Shown: positions 1-8,087, counted from the first letter of the stretch. The stretch is 25,617 bases of DNA from CAYUKK01 sp964445305 (GCA_964445305.1 CAYUKK010000227.1:1-25617); one strand, 5' to 3'. Notes: generated by a model from the letters alone, not told the origin. Made by a program: numbers and translations.

Positions 1-2861
1 GTGTAGAAGTCGACTTCGTTGGCGTCGAGCCCGCGCTGATAGACATAGCGGCTGGCCAGTTCCGAGGCAAAAAGAGCTCGAAGATAGGTCATCGGCACGC
101 GTTTCAAGAGGGTGGCGAACCCAACTTCCTCGAGCAGAGCGCTGGGGATGCAGCAAGCGGTCACTCTCTTGAAGAGGGTCCGGTCGCGCCACAAATCGGA
201 TTGGGCGACAGCATCCTTGATCAAATTGATCTTCTCGCTGATCAGGTCGGAGAGGACGGACCTGGGTATTCCCTTGGCGGCGTTCTCCCGCCAGATGATG
301 TCAAACTCGAGCCGGGCGTTCTCCCGGATGATGTCGAGAATCTGGCTGACGTATTTTCTCCGGAAAGCCGGGATGCGACCATCCCGGACGCACATGAGCT
401 TCTCGTATTCCTCATCGGTGAGCGCCAAGCTGGCCAGCACTTCGAGCGACGAGGAGGTCACGCCTCCCTTGTTGGCTGAAGCGTCTTTGTAGAGGATAAC
501 TCCCCGCTCTTCAAGGCGCAGCCGGGCCGGCTGGGTAATGAACAGGTTGGCACCTTCGACGATGATCTTAAAACGCGGCTGACCTTTTTCATCCACATAT
601 TTCTGCCAGTTATTGATGTTGATAGAAGCCGGTCGTCCGCCGCACGGGACAAACAGGTCGGCCCGGAAAAGGGGATGGAGGTGGAAGGAATTCCGGAAGT
701 CGAGGCCGGATTCCACCCGCTCGCCGCTGGGGAGAACCACATTCCGGTCTTTGATGCTGACAAAAAATCCCTGGCTCGAAAGCCGGTCGGGGCGGAAGTC
801 CTCGACCATGCGGCGCGCCCTCGCCAGCCGGGTGAGCTCCTTCCTGTCGATTCCTTCGGGGTCATAAAGGACGCCCGAGCCATCGATGATGGCTAAAATC
901 TTATCCTTCGAGATTAAAATCTCGTTGCTGCCCAGGTCCCCGTCAGGGCCGCCCGTCATGACTTTAGTGATGTTCTCTTCCCGAAGCCCCAGCTTTTCCA
1001 GGGATTTGAGGACATACTGGTGGATGGAGTTTGTTGTCATCCCGTAGAGGTCGTGGGGAATGCCCCCCATCGAGACGGGTTTGCCCGTCGAGAAGGATCT
1101 CCAGTAGCGGTAACCCCTCACTTTGGCGCGCCTCGCTGCCCACTCCATAAGTTCGGCGGTGCCCTCGTCGGGGCCGAGAAAGAGAAGGATGTCCAGCCCG
1201 TAAAGGTCAGCCACCCCCGCCTCGTTGAGCATCAAGTCCAGCAAACCGTCGATATATTTTTTGAACGCCTCCTCAGCACAGTGCTGATAGCCCCAGCGCA
1301 GCAAGATGGTTCCCTTCGAGCCGCCCTCCGGGATGTCCTTGTTTTTGTGCTGCTGGGTCAGGGCCAGGTTGTAGTTTTCATCGAAGATGAAATCCGAATT
1401 GGTGAGGTAGTTCTGGAGGTTGGTGGAGCGGACGATACGAACGCCGCCTCGCGCGATGTCGCGGAAGCGGACATGGAAGCCGCGCATTTCGGCGGCGATG
1501 ATGTGGAAGATGCCAAAAGGCGTGACCGGGTAATCAACCTTGTTGAGGAAAGAAGGGTCGTACATGTAGGCAATGGAGGTCTTCTCTTTGACATAGAAAT
1601 TGGTCTTCAGGATGGCCTGGATGAAGGTGCAGACAGAGAGAAGGATATCCCGGTCGATCTCGACAGGAACCGAGACAGCGATCTGCTTTTTCAGCCTTTC
1701 CAAATCCTTCTCGATTTCCCTTTCGCCTGGGGAGGCTGACGGCCGGAATTTTCGATCAAAGAGCTGGAAGAGCTGCTTGAGAATCTCGTAGTTTTCCAAG
1801 AAGGCGTCCCAGACTCTCGCCTCTGTGTAGGTATCTTTGACGAGTTTGGTCTTGAGCGTGCGCAGGATGCCCAACAATTCTGGCGAATCCTTTAACGCCT
1901 CAGCCAGGCGCAGGTATTCTTCGTTGTAGCCGCTTAAAAACTGGTGGGCGAAGCTCCAGGCCGAAACTCCGAAGACGGTTTCTTGAGCGTTGAGCTTTCC
2001 CTCTCGGAAGAGAGAGGACAGGGGAGATTCGGGAATCACGTAGATGAGGCTGATGTCTTCAATAAGTTCTTGGATGAGCTTCTTATCCTTGAGTCCCTTG
2101 AAATAAAAGGCGTAAGCTGTCCGGCCATTAGAAAACTGCTCCACATATTTGCGATTGGAGACAAGACCATGGGAATTGATGACGTCGGAGACGTTGGAGA
2201 AAAAACGGTGGCTTGAATCCCGCTTGGTCACGACCGTGAGGCGGAGCTCGTCGGTGCGGTGGGCTCGGCTGATGTGGATGTGCGGACTTTCCCAGTCGCT
2301 CGTCTTGGCGATGAGTGCTTGGTACCGGTTGAAGGTCTGGGCGGGGGCTGTCTCGAGGAAGGTTTGATCCGCTATCCTGCGGAGGTCAGTCTCTCCGGGC
2401 TGAGGATGGGGCTCGGGAAACTTCGGTCGACAGACCACATACATTCTCAAATGCTCAAGCCCTCGAGCTTTCCGTTGCGTCCGGTAGGATTGGAGACGGG
2501 AGTTTGGGTACTTGTCCTCGATGCGGCGTTCGATTTCGAGAGCGCGGCTATGGACGTCGTCAACCAAGTAGAGGGCATCGTTCTCGTGCTCGGTGATGAG
2601 GTCGATCCGGATGGATTTTTCTTCTTTGATCGTGGCGATGACCTCGGCCGCCTTGAGGGCCTGGATATGATCGGCGATGGTCTCCAGGGGGGTGGTCCGG
2701 AAATAGTAATCGTTCATTCCCAGGCCGGTGCAAAACCAATCCAGCTCCTCTCGAATGGCTTCCGGTGTGTAGGGACCGTGGCGAAGGATGAGCTTTTCGA
2801 GTTTTCTGAGCTTGTCTTCGGAAAGAACCGATTGGCTGGCGATTTCTTTAAGGCTCTTCAT
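1..2861 (-). CDS. Large NAD-type glutamate dehydrogenase, C-terminus beyond window
   Basis: Oxidative deamination of glutamate to 2-oxoglutarate with NAD, in the cytoplasm. The frame is open from ATG at 2861 to the left edge, giving 953 codons with no stop seen on manual translation; the true end is outside. The C-terminal catalytic part carries the Glu/Leu/Phe/Val dehydrogenase signatures: PEGGSKGT near residue 513, GPDEGTAELMEW near 565, the nucleotide-binding TGGPDGDLGSNE near 639, EGANLFITQPAR near 770 and KDASANKGGVTSSSLE near 800. About 500 residues precede the catalytic core, as in the long (roughly 1000-residue or more) NAD-GDH class rather than the 450-residue enzymes. The start is preceded by GAGAG about 7 nt upstream. 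It is divergent from the hdr operon, and I see no functional link beyond the shared intergenic region. The family is secure; the exact subclass is not. Confidence 0.93.
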   Translation of the reverse strand, partial: MKSLKEIASQSVLSEDKLRKLEKLILRHGPYTPEAIREELDWFCTGLGMNDYYFRTTPLETIADHIQALKAAEVIATIKEEKSIRIDLITEHENDALYLVDDVHSRALEIERRIEDKYPNSRLQSYRTQRKARGLEHLRMYVVCRPKFPEPHPQPGETDLRRIADQTFLETAPAQTFNRYQALIAKTSDWESPHIHISRAHRTDELRLTVVTKRDSSHRFFSNVSDVINSHGLVSNRKYVEQFSNGRTAYAFYFKGLKDKKLIQELIEDISLIYVIPESPLSSLFREGKLNAQETVFGVSAWSFAHQFLSGYNEEYLRLAEALKDSPELLGILRTLKTKLVKDTYTEARVWDAFLENYEILKQLFQLFDRKFRPSASPGEREIEKDLERLKKQIAVSVPVEIDRDILLSVCTFIQAILKTNFYVKEKTSIAYMYDPSFLNKVDYPVTPFGIFHIIAAEMRGFHVRFRDIARGGVRIVRSTNLQNYLTNSDFIFDENYNLALTQQHKNKDIPEGGSKGTILLRWGYQHCAEEAFKKYIDGLLDLMLNEAGVADLYGLDILLFLGPDEGTAELMEWAARRAKVRGYRYWRSFSTGKPVSMGGIPHDLYGMTTNSIHQYVLKSLEKLGLREENITKVMTGGPDGDLGSNEILISKDKILAIIDGSGVLYDPEGIDRKELTRLARARRMVEDFRPDRLSSQGFFVSIKDRNVVLPSGERVESGLDFRNSFHLHPLFRADLFVPCGGRPASININNWQKYVDEKGQPRFKIIVEGANLFITQPARLRLEERGVILYKDASANKGGVTSSSLEVLASLALTDEEYEKLMCVRDGRIPAFRRKYVSQILDIIRENARLEFDIIWRENAAKGIPRSVLSDLISEKINLIKDAVAQSDLWRDRTLFKRVTACCIPSALLEEVGFATLLKRVPMTYLRALFASELASRYVYQRGLDANEVDFY

Positions 2862-2891
2862 GCTTTTTCTCTCATAGAATAGATTTTTATT

Positions 2892-2900
2892 ATTATAACA
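2892..2900 (-). promoter_or_regulatory. Extended -10 promoter of the glutamate dehydrogenase gene
   Basis: On the minus strand the sequence reads TGTTATAAT, a perfect TATAAT preceded by the TGn extension, which reduces dependence on a -35 box. No good -35 lies at 16-18 nt (TTGAGG occurs but only 13 nt away). A start of transcription near 2885 would give a leader of about 24 nt before the ATG at 2861. Inferred from motif only. Confidence 0.5.
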
Positions 2901-2934
2901 TAAGCTTTTTCCTCAAGCCTACGCTCGGTTGCCC

Positions 2935-2950
2935 CCCGAAATTGCCGATA
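2935..2950 (+). repeat. 16-bp repeat shared with the right-edge palindromic element
   Basis: CCCGAAATTGCCGATA here recurs exactly, in inverse orientation, at 25599-25614, where it forms the outer arm of a long inverted-repeat element. A diverged relative (CCCAAATTTGCCAATA) lies on the plus strand around 25277-25292. It may be a solo end of the same element or a shared protein-binding site. Confidence 0.5.
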
Positions 2951-3022
2951 AGCAATTCTTGCCCATCCTACATGCTCTAAATTTCCATTAACCTGAGCTT
3001 GGGTTTGGGGATCATTCGCTCT

Positions 3023-3056
3023 GGGAAAAATTCCCTGGCGTGGGGAAAAACTCCCC
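3023..3056. promoter_or_regulatory. Two tandem palindromes, candidate enhancer (activator) sites
   Basis: GGGAAAAATTCCC (3023-3035) and GGGGAAAAACTCCCC (3042-3056) are two similar inverted repeats with centres 20 bp apart, about two helical turns. They lie 103-137 bp upstream of the sigma-54 promoter at 3159-3175, the usual distance for NtrC-family activator dimers. A third inverted repeat, GGCGA-ATTC-TCGCC, lies at 3079-3092. The geometry is seen directly; the binding protein is inferred, the NtrC-like regulator at 18859-20241 being the local candidate. Confidence 0.5.
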
Positions 3057-3158
3057 AAACCTCGGTATCAGGCCAGCTGGCGAATTCTCGCCAAACCGCT
3101 TATTTGTTTATTATCAACATCTTACTGACAAGAAGGAGCCCCCCCTCTGGAAACCGGA

Positions 3159-3175
3159 TTGGTATTAAAATTGCA
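3159..3175 (+). promoter_or_regulatory. Sigma-54 (-24/-12) promoter of the hdr-nuo operon
   Basis: TTGGTATTAAAATTGCA fits the sigma-54 pattern TTGGCAC-N5-TTGCW with the invariant GG (3161-3162) and GC (3173-3174) separated by exactly 10 nt. The -24 box deviates at two positions (T for C). Transcription would start near 3186, about 97 nt before hdrC. Two further sites of the same type occur in the window, and an NtrC-family activator is encoded in it. Confidence 0.68.
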
Positions 3176-3214
3176 TTCTTTTTTTAGCTTAGCCCAGGCA
3201 TAAGACTGGAAATT

Positions 3215-3259
3215 GGCAGCGTCGCCTTAGTGGCTGGTCGGATAGCCAAAAGCGCTGCC
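3215..3259 (+). promoter_or_regulatory. Nested hairpin in the hdrC leader
   Basis: GGCAGCG (3215-3221) is perfectly complementary to CGCTGCC (3253-3259), and inside it TGGCT (3231-3235) pairs with AGCCA (3244-3248). The structure ends 8 nt before the hdrC Shine-Dalgarno (GAGGAGG, 3268-3274). It could be a cis-acting leader element or simply a stable 5' end; it matches no riboswitch class I know. Confidence 0.35.
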
Positions 3260-3282
3260 CTCATCCTGAGGAGGTCAAGAGC

Positions 3283-3945
3283 ATGCCGCTTCATCAGAAG
3301 AAAGAGCCGGGTGTCCTCAAAAAGAAGGAGAGCGAACTCCGTGCGGCCTTCCTTTACCAGGTTTCCAACATTCCAGGGGGCGAGAAAATCAAGCGGTGCA
3401 TCCAGTGCGGAACATGCACGGGGTCGTGCCCGGTGAGTTATACCATGGACATCCCGCCCCGCGAAATCATCGCCCTCTTCCGGGCGGGCGATATCGAATC
3501 CATCCTGGCCAGCCGGACGATCTGGATTTGTGCTTCCTGTTATGCTTGCACCGTCCGCTGCCCGATGGGGATCAAGGTGACTGATATCCTTTATGCTCTC
3601 AAGCGGATGGCTATGGAAGAAAACCTTTTCCCGAAGAGGTTTCCTGTCTATGTCCTCTCTCGTTCCTTCGTCAAGATGGCCAATCTTTTCGGGCGAAGCT
3701 ATGAGATCGGGCTTCTCGTTGCCTTTTACCTCCGCACCAAACCCTGGCGACTCTTTAGCCTTTTGCCGTTGGGCTACCGGTTGTGGCGGCGGGGGCGAGT
3801 CGGGCTTTTTCCCCTGCGGGTTAAGCAACGCCGCCAGCTGGCCGAAATCCTGCGCGAAGCGGAAATCATGGAGATGATTGTTCCTGTTTCCGCCGTGCCT
3901 TTACCGTCTTCCCATGCGTTGAAGCAAAGGAAGCTTTCTGGCTGA
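3283..3945 (+). CDS. hdrC: Heterodisulfide reductase subunit C (HdrC)
   Basis: Small iron-sulfur electron carrier that links HdrA to the catalytic HdrB subunit in soluble HdrABC complexes. The 220-residue protein has two ferredoxin-type motifs: Cys39/42/45/49 (CIQCGTCTGSCP) and Cys83/86/89/93 (CASCYACTVRCP), each followed by Pro, as expected for HdrC. The region after about residue 130 is hydrophobic and basic (LLVAFYLRTKPWRLFSLLP), longer than the minimal family; it may be a docking or membrane-near tail. The start is supported by GAGGAGG 8 nt upstream. First gene of the sigma-54-controlled plus-strand operon, 26 nt before hdrB. The organism shows no methanogenesis gene here, so the disulfide substrate of the complex is unknown. 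Confidence 0.93.
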   Translation: MPLHQKKEPGVLKKKESELRAAFLYQVSNIPGGEKIKRCIQCGTCTGSCPVSYTMDIPPREIIALFRAGDIESILASRTIWICASCYACTVRCPMGIKVTDILYALKRMAMEENLFPKRFPVYVLSRSFVKMANLFGRSYEIGLLVAFYLRTKPWRLFSLLPLGYRLWRRGRVGLFPLRVKQRRQLAEILREAEIMEMIVPVSAVPLPSSHALKQRKLSG

Positions 3946-3971
3946 TGCAAGGAAGTCGGGAGGAGGTTCCC

Positions 3972-4841
3972 ATGTCCTATGTTTATTATCCGGGCTGTAG
4001 CCTTGAGTCTTCGGCCAAGGCTTATGATCTTTCGACGCGCTGGGTTTTTAGGCGGCTGCGTGTTGAGCTGGCTGAGCTCGATGACTGGAATTGCTGCGGT
4101 GCGACGATGTACATGTCCATCAAGGAGACGATATCCCTTGCCTTTTCGGCCCGCAACTTGGCCTTGGCCGAGCGGATGAAGGCTGACATCATCGCCCCCT
4201 GCAGTTCCTGCTACACCATCCTCAACAAGACCAACCATGTCTTAAGCGAGAATTTCATCCTCCGGGAAAAAGTGAACCAGTCGCTCAAGCGCGTCGGGCT
4301 GAAGTACCATCTGACGACCAAGGTCCGTCATCCGCTCGATGTGCTCGTCAACGACATCGGAATTGAGGCCGTTGTGGCCGAAGCAGAGTCCAGGCTGGAA
4401 GGAATTCGCGTCGCTCCCTATTACGGCTGCCAAATTGTCCGGCCCGACGGGTTTTTTGATGACAAGGAGAACCCGACGACGATGGACCGCCTGTTCCAGG
4501 CGCTGGGCGCCAAGATCGTTTACTTCCCCGTCAAGCTCCGGTGTTGCGGCGGCATGCTCATGACCACTTTCCAGGATGTGGCCCTCCGTCTGAACATGGA
4601 AATTCTCGCCTCCGCTGTCGAAAACGGGGCTGATTGCATCGTGACCACGTGTCCTCTCTGTCAGATTAACCTGGATGCTTACCAGGATAAAATCAACAAG
4701 AAGTATGGCTACCATATCCAGATGCCCGTCCTGTTCTTCACGCAGCTCCTTGCCCACGCCCTTGGCGCTTCGAAAAAAGAAGCGGGTTTTGGCCAGAATA
4801 TGGTCTCGGTCCCGGAGAAAATCCTGGGAGGTTGGTTATGA
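3972..4841 (+). CDS. hdrB: Heterodisulfide reductase subunit B (HdrB)
   Basis: Catalytic subunit of Hdr-type complexes, where two noncubane [4Fe-4S] clusters bound by CCG domains reduce a disulfide. The 289-residue protein shows both CCG modules: Cys9, Cys41-Cys42 (NCCGATMY), Cys77 and Cys80 (CSSC), then Cys153, Cys191-Cys192 (RCCGGM), Cys227 and Cys230 (CPLC). All expected cluster ligands are present, so it should be active. I chose ATG 3972 (MSYVYYPGCS) because AGGAGG lies 5 nt upstream and homologues start at this point; an in-frame start 27 nt earlier would add an unsupported tail. Its stop overlaps the hdrA start (ATGA), implying coupled translation. The physiological disulfide is unknown; CoM-S-S-CoB is unlikely in a bacterium. 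Confidence 0.94.
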   Translation: MSYVYYPGCSLESSAKAYDLSTRWVFRRLRVELAELDDWNCCGATMYMSIKETISLAFSARNLALAERMKADIIAPCSSCYTILNKTNHVLSENFILREKVNQSLKRVGLKYHLTTKVRHPLDVLVNDIGIEAVVAEAESRLEGIRVAPYYGCQIVRPDGFFDDKENPTTMDRLFQALGAKIVYFPVKLRCCGGMLMTTFQDVALRLNMEILASAVENGADCIVTTCPLCQINLDAYQDKINKKYGYHIQMPVLFFTQLLAHALGASKKEAGFGQNMVSVPEKILGGWL

Positions 4842-5680
4842 CCAAAAACGGCCAAAGAAGAATAGGCGTTTATATCTGCCACTGCGGTTCAAACATTGCT
4901 GCCACCGTTGACGTTTTTGCCGTCAGGGATGAAGCCGGGACCATGCCCTCTGTCGTCGTCGCTCGGGAATACAAGTTCATGTGCTCGGACCCAGGCCAGG
5001 AAATGATCCGAAAGGATATCCAGGAGCTCAAGCTGGACAGGGTCGTCGTCGCCAGCTGTTCGCCCCTCATGCATGAAAATACGTTCATGAAGGCTTGTGA
5101 GAGCGCTGGCCTCAACCGCTATCTTTTCCAGATGGCCAACATCAGGGAACACTGCTCTTGGGTGCATAAGGACAAAAGGCAGGCCACAGAAAAGGCCAAG
5201 CGGTTGGTAGCGGCAGCAGTCAGGCGGGTGGCCTGGAATGAGCCGCTCGAGATAAAGACAGTGAAGATTAACCCCGCCACCCTCATCGTCGGCGGTGGCG
5301 TCGCTGGGATTCAGGCGGCCTTGGAAATCTCCGAGTCCGGCTACGAAGTTTATCTTGTCGAGAAAGAACCATCCATCGGCGGAAGGATGGCCGTGCTCGA
5401 TAAGACCTTCCCGACGCTCGATTGCTCAGCCTGCATCCTGACGCCCAAGATGGTCAGCGTGGGCGCGAGGCCGAACATCCATCTCCTGAGTTACAGCGAA
5501 GTCGAGGAGGTTTCGGGGTCGATGGGAAATTTTAAGGTGAGAATCAAGCGCAAGCCTCGTTACATTGACGAAAGCAAATGCACCGGTTGCGGGCTGTGCT
5601 ATTCCTCGTGCCCGGCAGTTAGGATTCCGACGCGTCGGGTGATCAAACTCAAAGACAAAGTCCTGAAGGAGGTCGGCTGA
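4838..5680 (+). CDS. hdrA: HdrA N-terminal half (split HdrA flavoprotein subunit)
   Basis: N-terminal portion of the FAD-containing bifurcating subunit HdrA. In order: N-terminal domain with the GVYICHCGSNI motif (residues 10-20), conserved Cys74, the dinucleotide/FAD motif VGGGVAGIQAALE (151-163), the CSAC pair (Cys196/199), and one [4Fe-4S] motif, Cys248/251/254/258. It ends at residue 280, whereas HdrA is usually about 650 residues. The missing part (inserted cluster domain, rest of the FAD fold, two C-terminal clusters) occurs 2.4 kb downstream, fused behind a NuoG-like module (8097-9866). ATG 4838 overlaps the hdrB stop and has GGGAGG 6 nt upstream; a TTG at 4832 is a weaker choice. The break is followed by good ribosome sites and intact genes, so it looks like stable domain separation, not decay. 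Confidence 0.9.
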   Translation: MTKNGQRRIGVYICHCGSNIAATVDVFAVRDEAGTMPSVVVAREYKFMCSDPGQEMIRKDIQELKLDRVVVASCSPLMHENTFMKACESAGLNRYLFQMANIREHCSWVHKDKRQATEKAKRLVAAAVRRVAWNEPLEIKTVKINPATLIVGGGVAGIQAALEISESGYEVYLVEKEPSIGGRMAVLDKTFPTLDCSACILTPKMVSVGARPNIHLLSYSEVEEVSGSMGNFKVRIKRKPRYIDESKCTGCGLCYSSCPAVRIPTRRVIKLKDKVLKEVG

Positions 5681-5684
5681 AAGA

Positions 5685-6194
5685 ATGAACAAATCAAGAG
5701 AACAAGGGGTCGAGCCAGTCATGGCTGTGGATTTAAGCAAAGTAAAAGAGATCATCGACCGGTGGAACGGCCGTAAGGATTTCCTCGTCGAAATACTTCA
5801 GGACATCCAGGATGAATACCACTATCTCCCGCGGCCCATCCTCACCGAGCTCTCTCGCGTGCTGGGGGTTCCGCTTAACCAAATCTACGAGGCGGCCACC
5901 TTTTATAAGGCTTTTAGTCTTGTGCCCAAAGGAAGGTTTACGGTCAGCATCTGCCAGGGGACAGCCTGTCACGTCCAGGGTGCCGACGCGGTGCTCCGCG
6001 CTTTTGAAAGGGAGCTCGAAGTGAAACTGGGCGAAACGGACAAGAACCTCAATTTCACTCTGGAGGCGGTGCGCTGCCTGGGTTGCTGCGGTTTGGCGCC
6101 GGTCGTCACGGTCAATCAAGATGTCTATGCCAAGCTCGAGCCGGGTCAGGTAGCCAAAATTATCCATAAATACAGAACGATGGGTCATCGCTAA
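5685..6194 (+). CDS. nuoE: NuoE-like [2Fe-2S] subunit of an NAD-linked module
   Basis: Thioredoxin-fold subunit (24-kDa type) that binds one [2Fe-2S] cluster and pairs with the NADH-binding NuoF/HndC/HydB subunit. The 169-residue protein has the standard ligands Cys90 and Cys95 (CQGTAC) with Cys131 and Cys135 (CLGCC), after the usual helical N-terminal domain (EILQDIQDEYHYLP and YEAATFYKAF). ATG 5685 is 12 nt from AAGGAGG, a rather long spacing; the in-frame ATG at 5721 (MAVDLSKVKEI) is a possible alternative. It begins 4 nt after the hdrA N-half stop. Its position, with nuoF next and no membrane Nuo subunits, says that it belongs to a soluble complex and not respiratory complex I. Confidence 0.93.
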   Translation: MNKSREQGVEPVMAVDLSKVKEIIDRWNGRKDFLVEILQDIQDEYHYLPRPILTELSRVLGVPLNQIYEAATFYKAFSLVPKGRFTVSICQGTACHVQGADAVLRAFERELEVKLGETDKNLNFTLEAVRCLGCCGLAPVVTVNQDVYAKLEPGQVAKIIHKYRTMGHR

Positions 6195-6215
6195 GAAAGA
6201 GAGAAGGACCGAACC

Positions 6216-8087
6216 ATGAACGCCGTTTCCATCGACGAATTAGAAAAAATCAGGGAAAGGAGACGTGCCGAACTGGAGCTCAAGAAGGAGGGGCCGAACC
6301 GGGCTCGGATTGTCGTTCACCTCGGCACGTGCGGCCTCAGCGCGGGTGCCGGGAAGGTCCTTGACGCTTTCCGTGACATCATCAAGAGCCAGCCGGAGAA
6401 CGGCGTCCAGCTCCGCACGGCCGGGTGCGGGGGTATTTGCTCGCGCGAACCCGTTGTCCAGGTGGTGCTGCCCGGCCTGCTACCGGTGATGTATGTTGAT
6501 GTCAGCCCCAAGGACGCCAAGCGGATTTTCGAGCAGCATGTCCTGGGGGGGAAAGCGGTAACAGAGAAGGCGTTTCCTCCCGACGACCCTTTTTTCCAGA
6601 AACAACTCTTTGTTGTGCTTCGCCACCGCGGCTTGATCGAAGCGGAGAACATAGAAGATTACATCGCTCAGGATGGCTACACAGCCCTGGCCAAGGTGTT
6701 GACGAGCATGAGTCCGGAGGAAGTCATCCACACCATCAAGTCCTCCGGCCTGCGCGGCCGGGGCGGCGGAGGCTTTCCGGCCGGCGTCAAATGGGAAACC
6801 TGCCGTCATGCAGGTGAGGAACGCGGCGAAGAGCGGTTCGTCATCTGTAACGCCGACGAGGGCGACCCGGGAGCCTTTATGGACAGAAGCGTCATTGAAT
6901 CCGACCCCCATTCGGTCATCGAGGGGATGGTCATCGGTGCCTATGCCATTGGGTCGCACCAGGGCTATGTCTATATCCGCAAGGAGTATCCTATCGCCCT
7001 GGAGAAGCTCAACATCGCGATTGCTCAAGCCCGCGAGTACGGACTCCTCGGCAGGAATATCCTTCAGATGGGTTTTGATTTCGACATCGAGGTTCACCGC
7101 GGCGCGGGCGCTTTTGTGTGCGGAGAATCGACGGCCCTCATGGCTTCCATCGAGGGCCGAGCCGGGGTGCCCCGCGCCAAATACATCCACACCGTCGAAT
7201 ACGGCCTCTGGAACAAACCGACTTGCCTCAACAACGTCGAGACATGGGCTAACGTTCCCGTCATCATCACCAAAGGCGTGGACTGGTTCACCAGCATCGG
7301 AACCGGGGATGTCAGGGAAAACCCGTGGGGTGGGAGCAAGGGGACAAAGGTCTTTTCCCTGACGGGCAAGGTTAAAAACACAGGCCTCATTGAAGTTCCG
7401 ATGGGCATTACCCTGAGAGAAATCATCTTCACCATCGGCGGAGGTATTGCCAAGGGCAAGAAGTTCAAAACTGTCCAGACGGGCGGGCCATCGGGAGGCT
7501 TTCTTCCCGAAAGCCTACTCGACTTGCCTGTCGACTTCGATAGTCTAACCGAGGCCGGCTCGATGATGGGCTCGGGCGGGATGATTGTCGGCGATGAGGA
7601 AACGTGCATGGTCGACCTGGCCAAGTACTTTGTCCATTTCTTGCTCGAGGAATCGTGCGGCAAGTGCGTCCCCTGCCGAGAAGGTCTGCGCAGCATGCAT
7701 GCTATCCTGGAGCGGATTACGGAGGGGCGGGGCGAGCCGGCTGACATCCAGGCATTGGAAGACCTATCGCGAGTCATGATCCAGTGCTCCCTCTGCGCCC
7801 TTGGCCAGAGCGCCCCCAATCCGGTCCTGACTGCCCTTAAGTATTTCCGGGAGGAATACGAACAGCATATCATCGCCAAGAAGTGCCCGGCCGGAGTCTG
7901 TACGGCTCTTTATGAAATGTCCATTGACGCCGAGAAGTGCATGGGCTGCATGGTCTGTCTGCGCAACTGCCCGGTCGGCGCCATCTCCGGCGCCAAGCAG
8001 AAGCCCCATGTCCTCGACAAGAAGAAGTGCATCAAGTGCAATATCTGTTATGTTGTTTGCAAGTTCGATGCTGTCCGTAAGACTTAG
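6216..8087 (+). CDS. nuoF: NuoF-like NAD(H)/FMN subunit with extra ferredoxin domains
   Basis: Oxidises or reduces NAD(H) via FMN. Domains in order in the 623 residues: N-terminal thioredoxin-like [2Fe-2S] domain (TCG at Cys39, Cys71/Cys75); NADH-binding glycine loop GRGGGGFPAG (181-190); FMN-site motif CNADEGDPGAFMDR (211-224); SLBB domain; the N3-type [4Fe-4S] site starting ESCGKCVPCREG (Cys481/484/487, fourth Cys near 527); and two C-terminal [4Fe-4S] ferredoxin motifs (CMGCMVCLRNCP, CIKCNICYVVCK). This long layout matches HydB/HndC-type subunits of soluble bifurcating hydrogenases rather than complex I NuoF (about 430 residues). It lies 21 nt after nuoE and 9 nt before the NuoG-HdrA fusion. 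In context it would give the Hdr complex an NAD(H) site. Confidence 0.95.
   Translation: MNAVSIDELEKIRERRRAELELKKEGPNRARIVVHLGTCGLSAGAGKVLDAFRDIIKSQPENGVQLRTAGCGGICSREPVVQVVLPGLLPVMYVDVSPKDAKRIFEQHVLGGKAVTEKAFPPDDPFFQKQLFVVLRHRGLIEAENIEDYIAQDGYTALAKVLTSMSPEEVIHTIKSSGLRGRGGGGFPAGVKWETCRHAGEERGEERFVICNADEGDPGAFMDRSVIESDPHSVIEGMVIGAYAIGSHQGYVYIRKEYPIALEKLNIAIAQAREYGLLGRNILQMGFDFDIEVHRGAGAFVCGESTALMASIEGRAGVPRAKYIHTVEYGLWNKPTCLNNVETWANVPVIITKGVDWFTSIGTGDVRENPWGGSKGTKVFSLTGKVKNTGLIEVPMGITLREIIFTIGGGIAKGKKFKTVQTGGPSGGFLPESLLDLPVDFDSLTEAGSMMGSGGMIVGDEETCMVDLAKYFVHFLLEESCGKCVPCREGLRSMHAILERITEGRGEPADIQALEDLSRVMIQCSLCALGQSAPNPVLTALKYFREEYEQHIIAKKCPAGVCTALYEMSIDAEKCMGCMVCLRNCPVGAISGAKQKPHVLDKKKCIKCNICYVVCKFDAVRKT

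Noticed and set aside
2858..3058. 66-residue minus-strand open frame overlapping the glutamate dehydrogenase start
   Set aside because: No ribosome site, no recognisable domain, and it crosses the promoter and tandem palindromes; best read as non-coding.
5680..5685. Frameshift that would restore a full-length HdrA directly downstream
   Set aside because: The DNA after the stop encodes NuoE in a well-preserved frame, and the missing HdrA part is found intact further downstream, so it is separation rather than a point frameshift.
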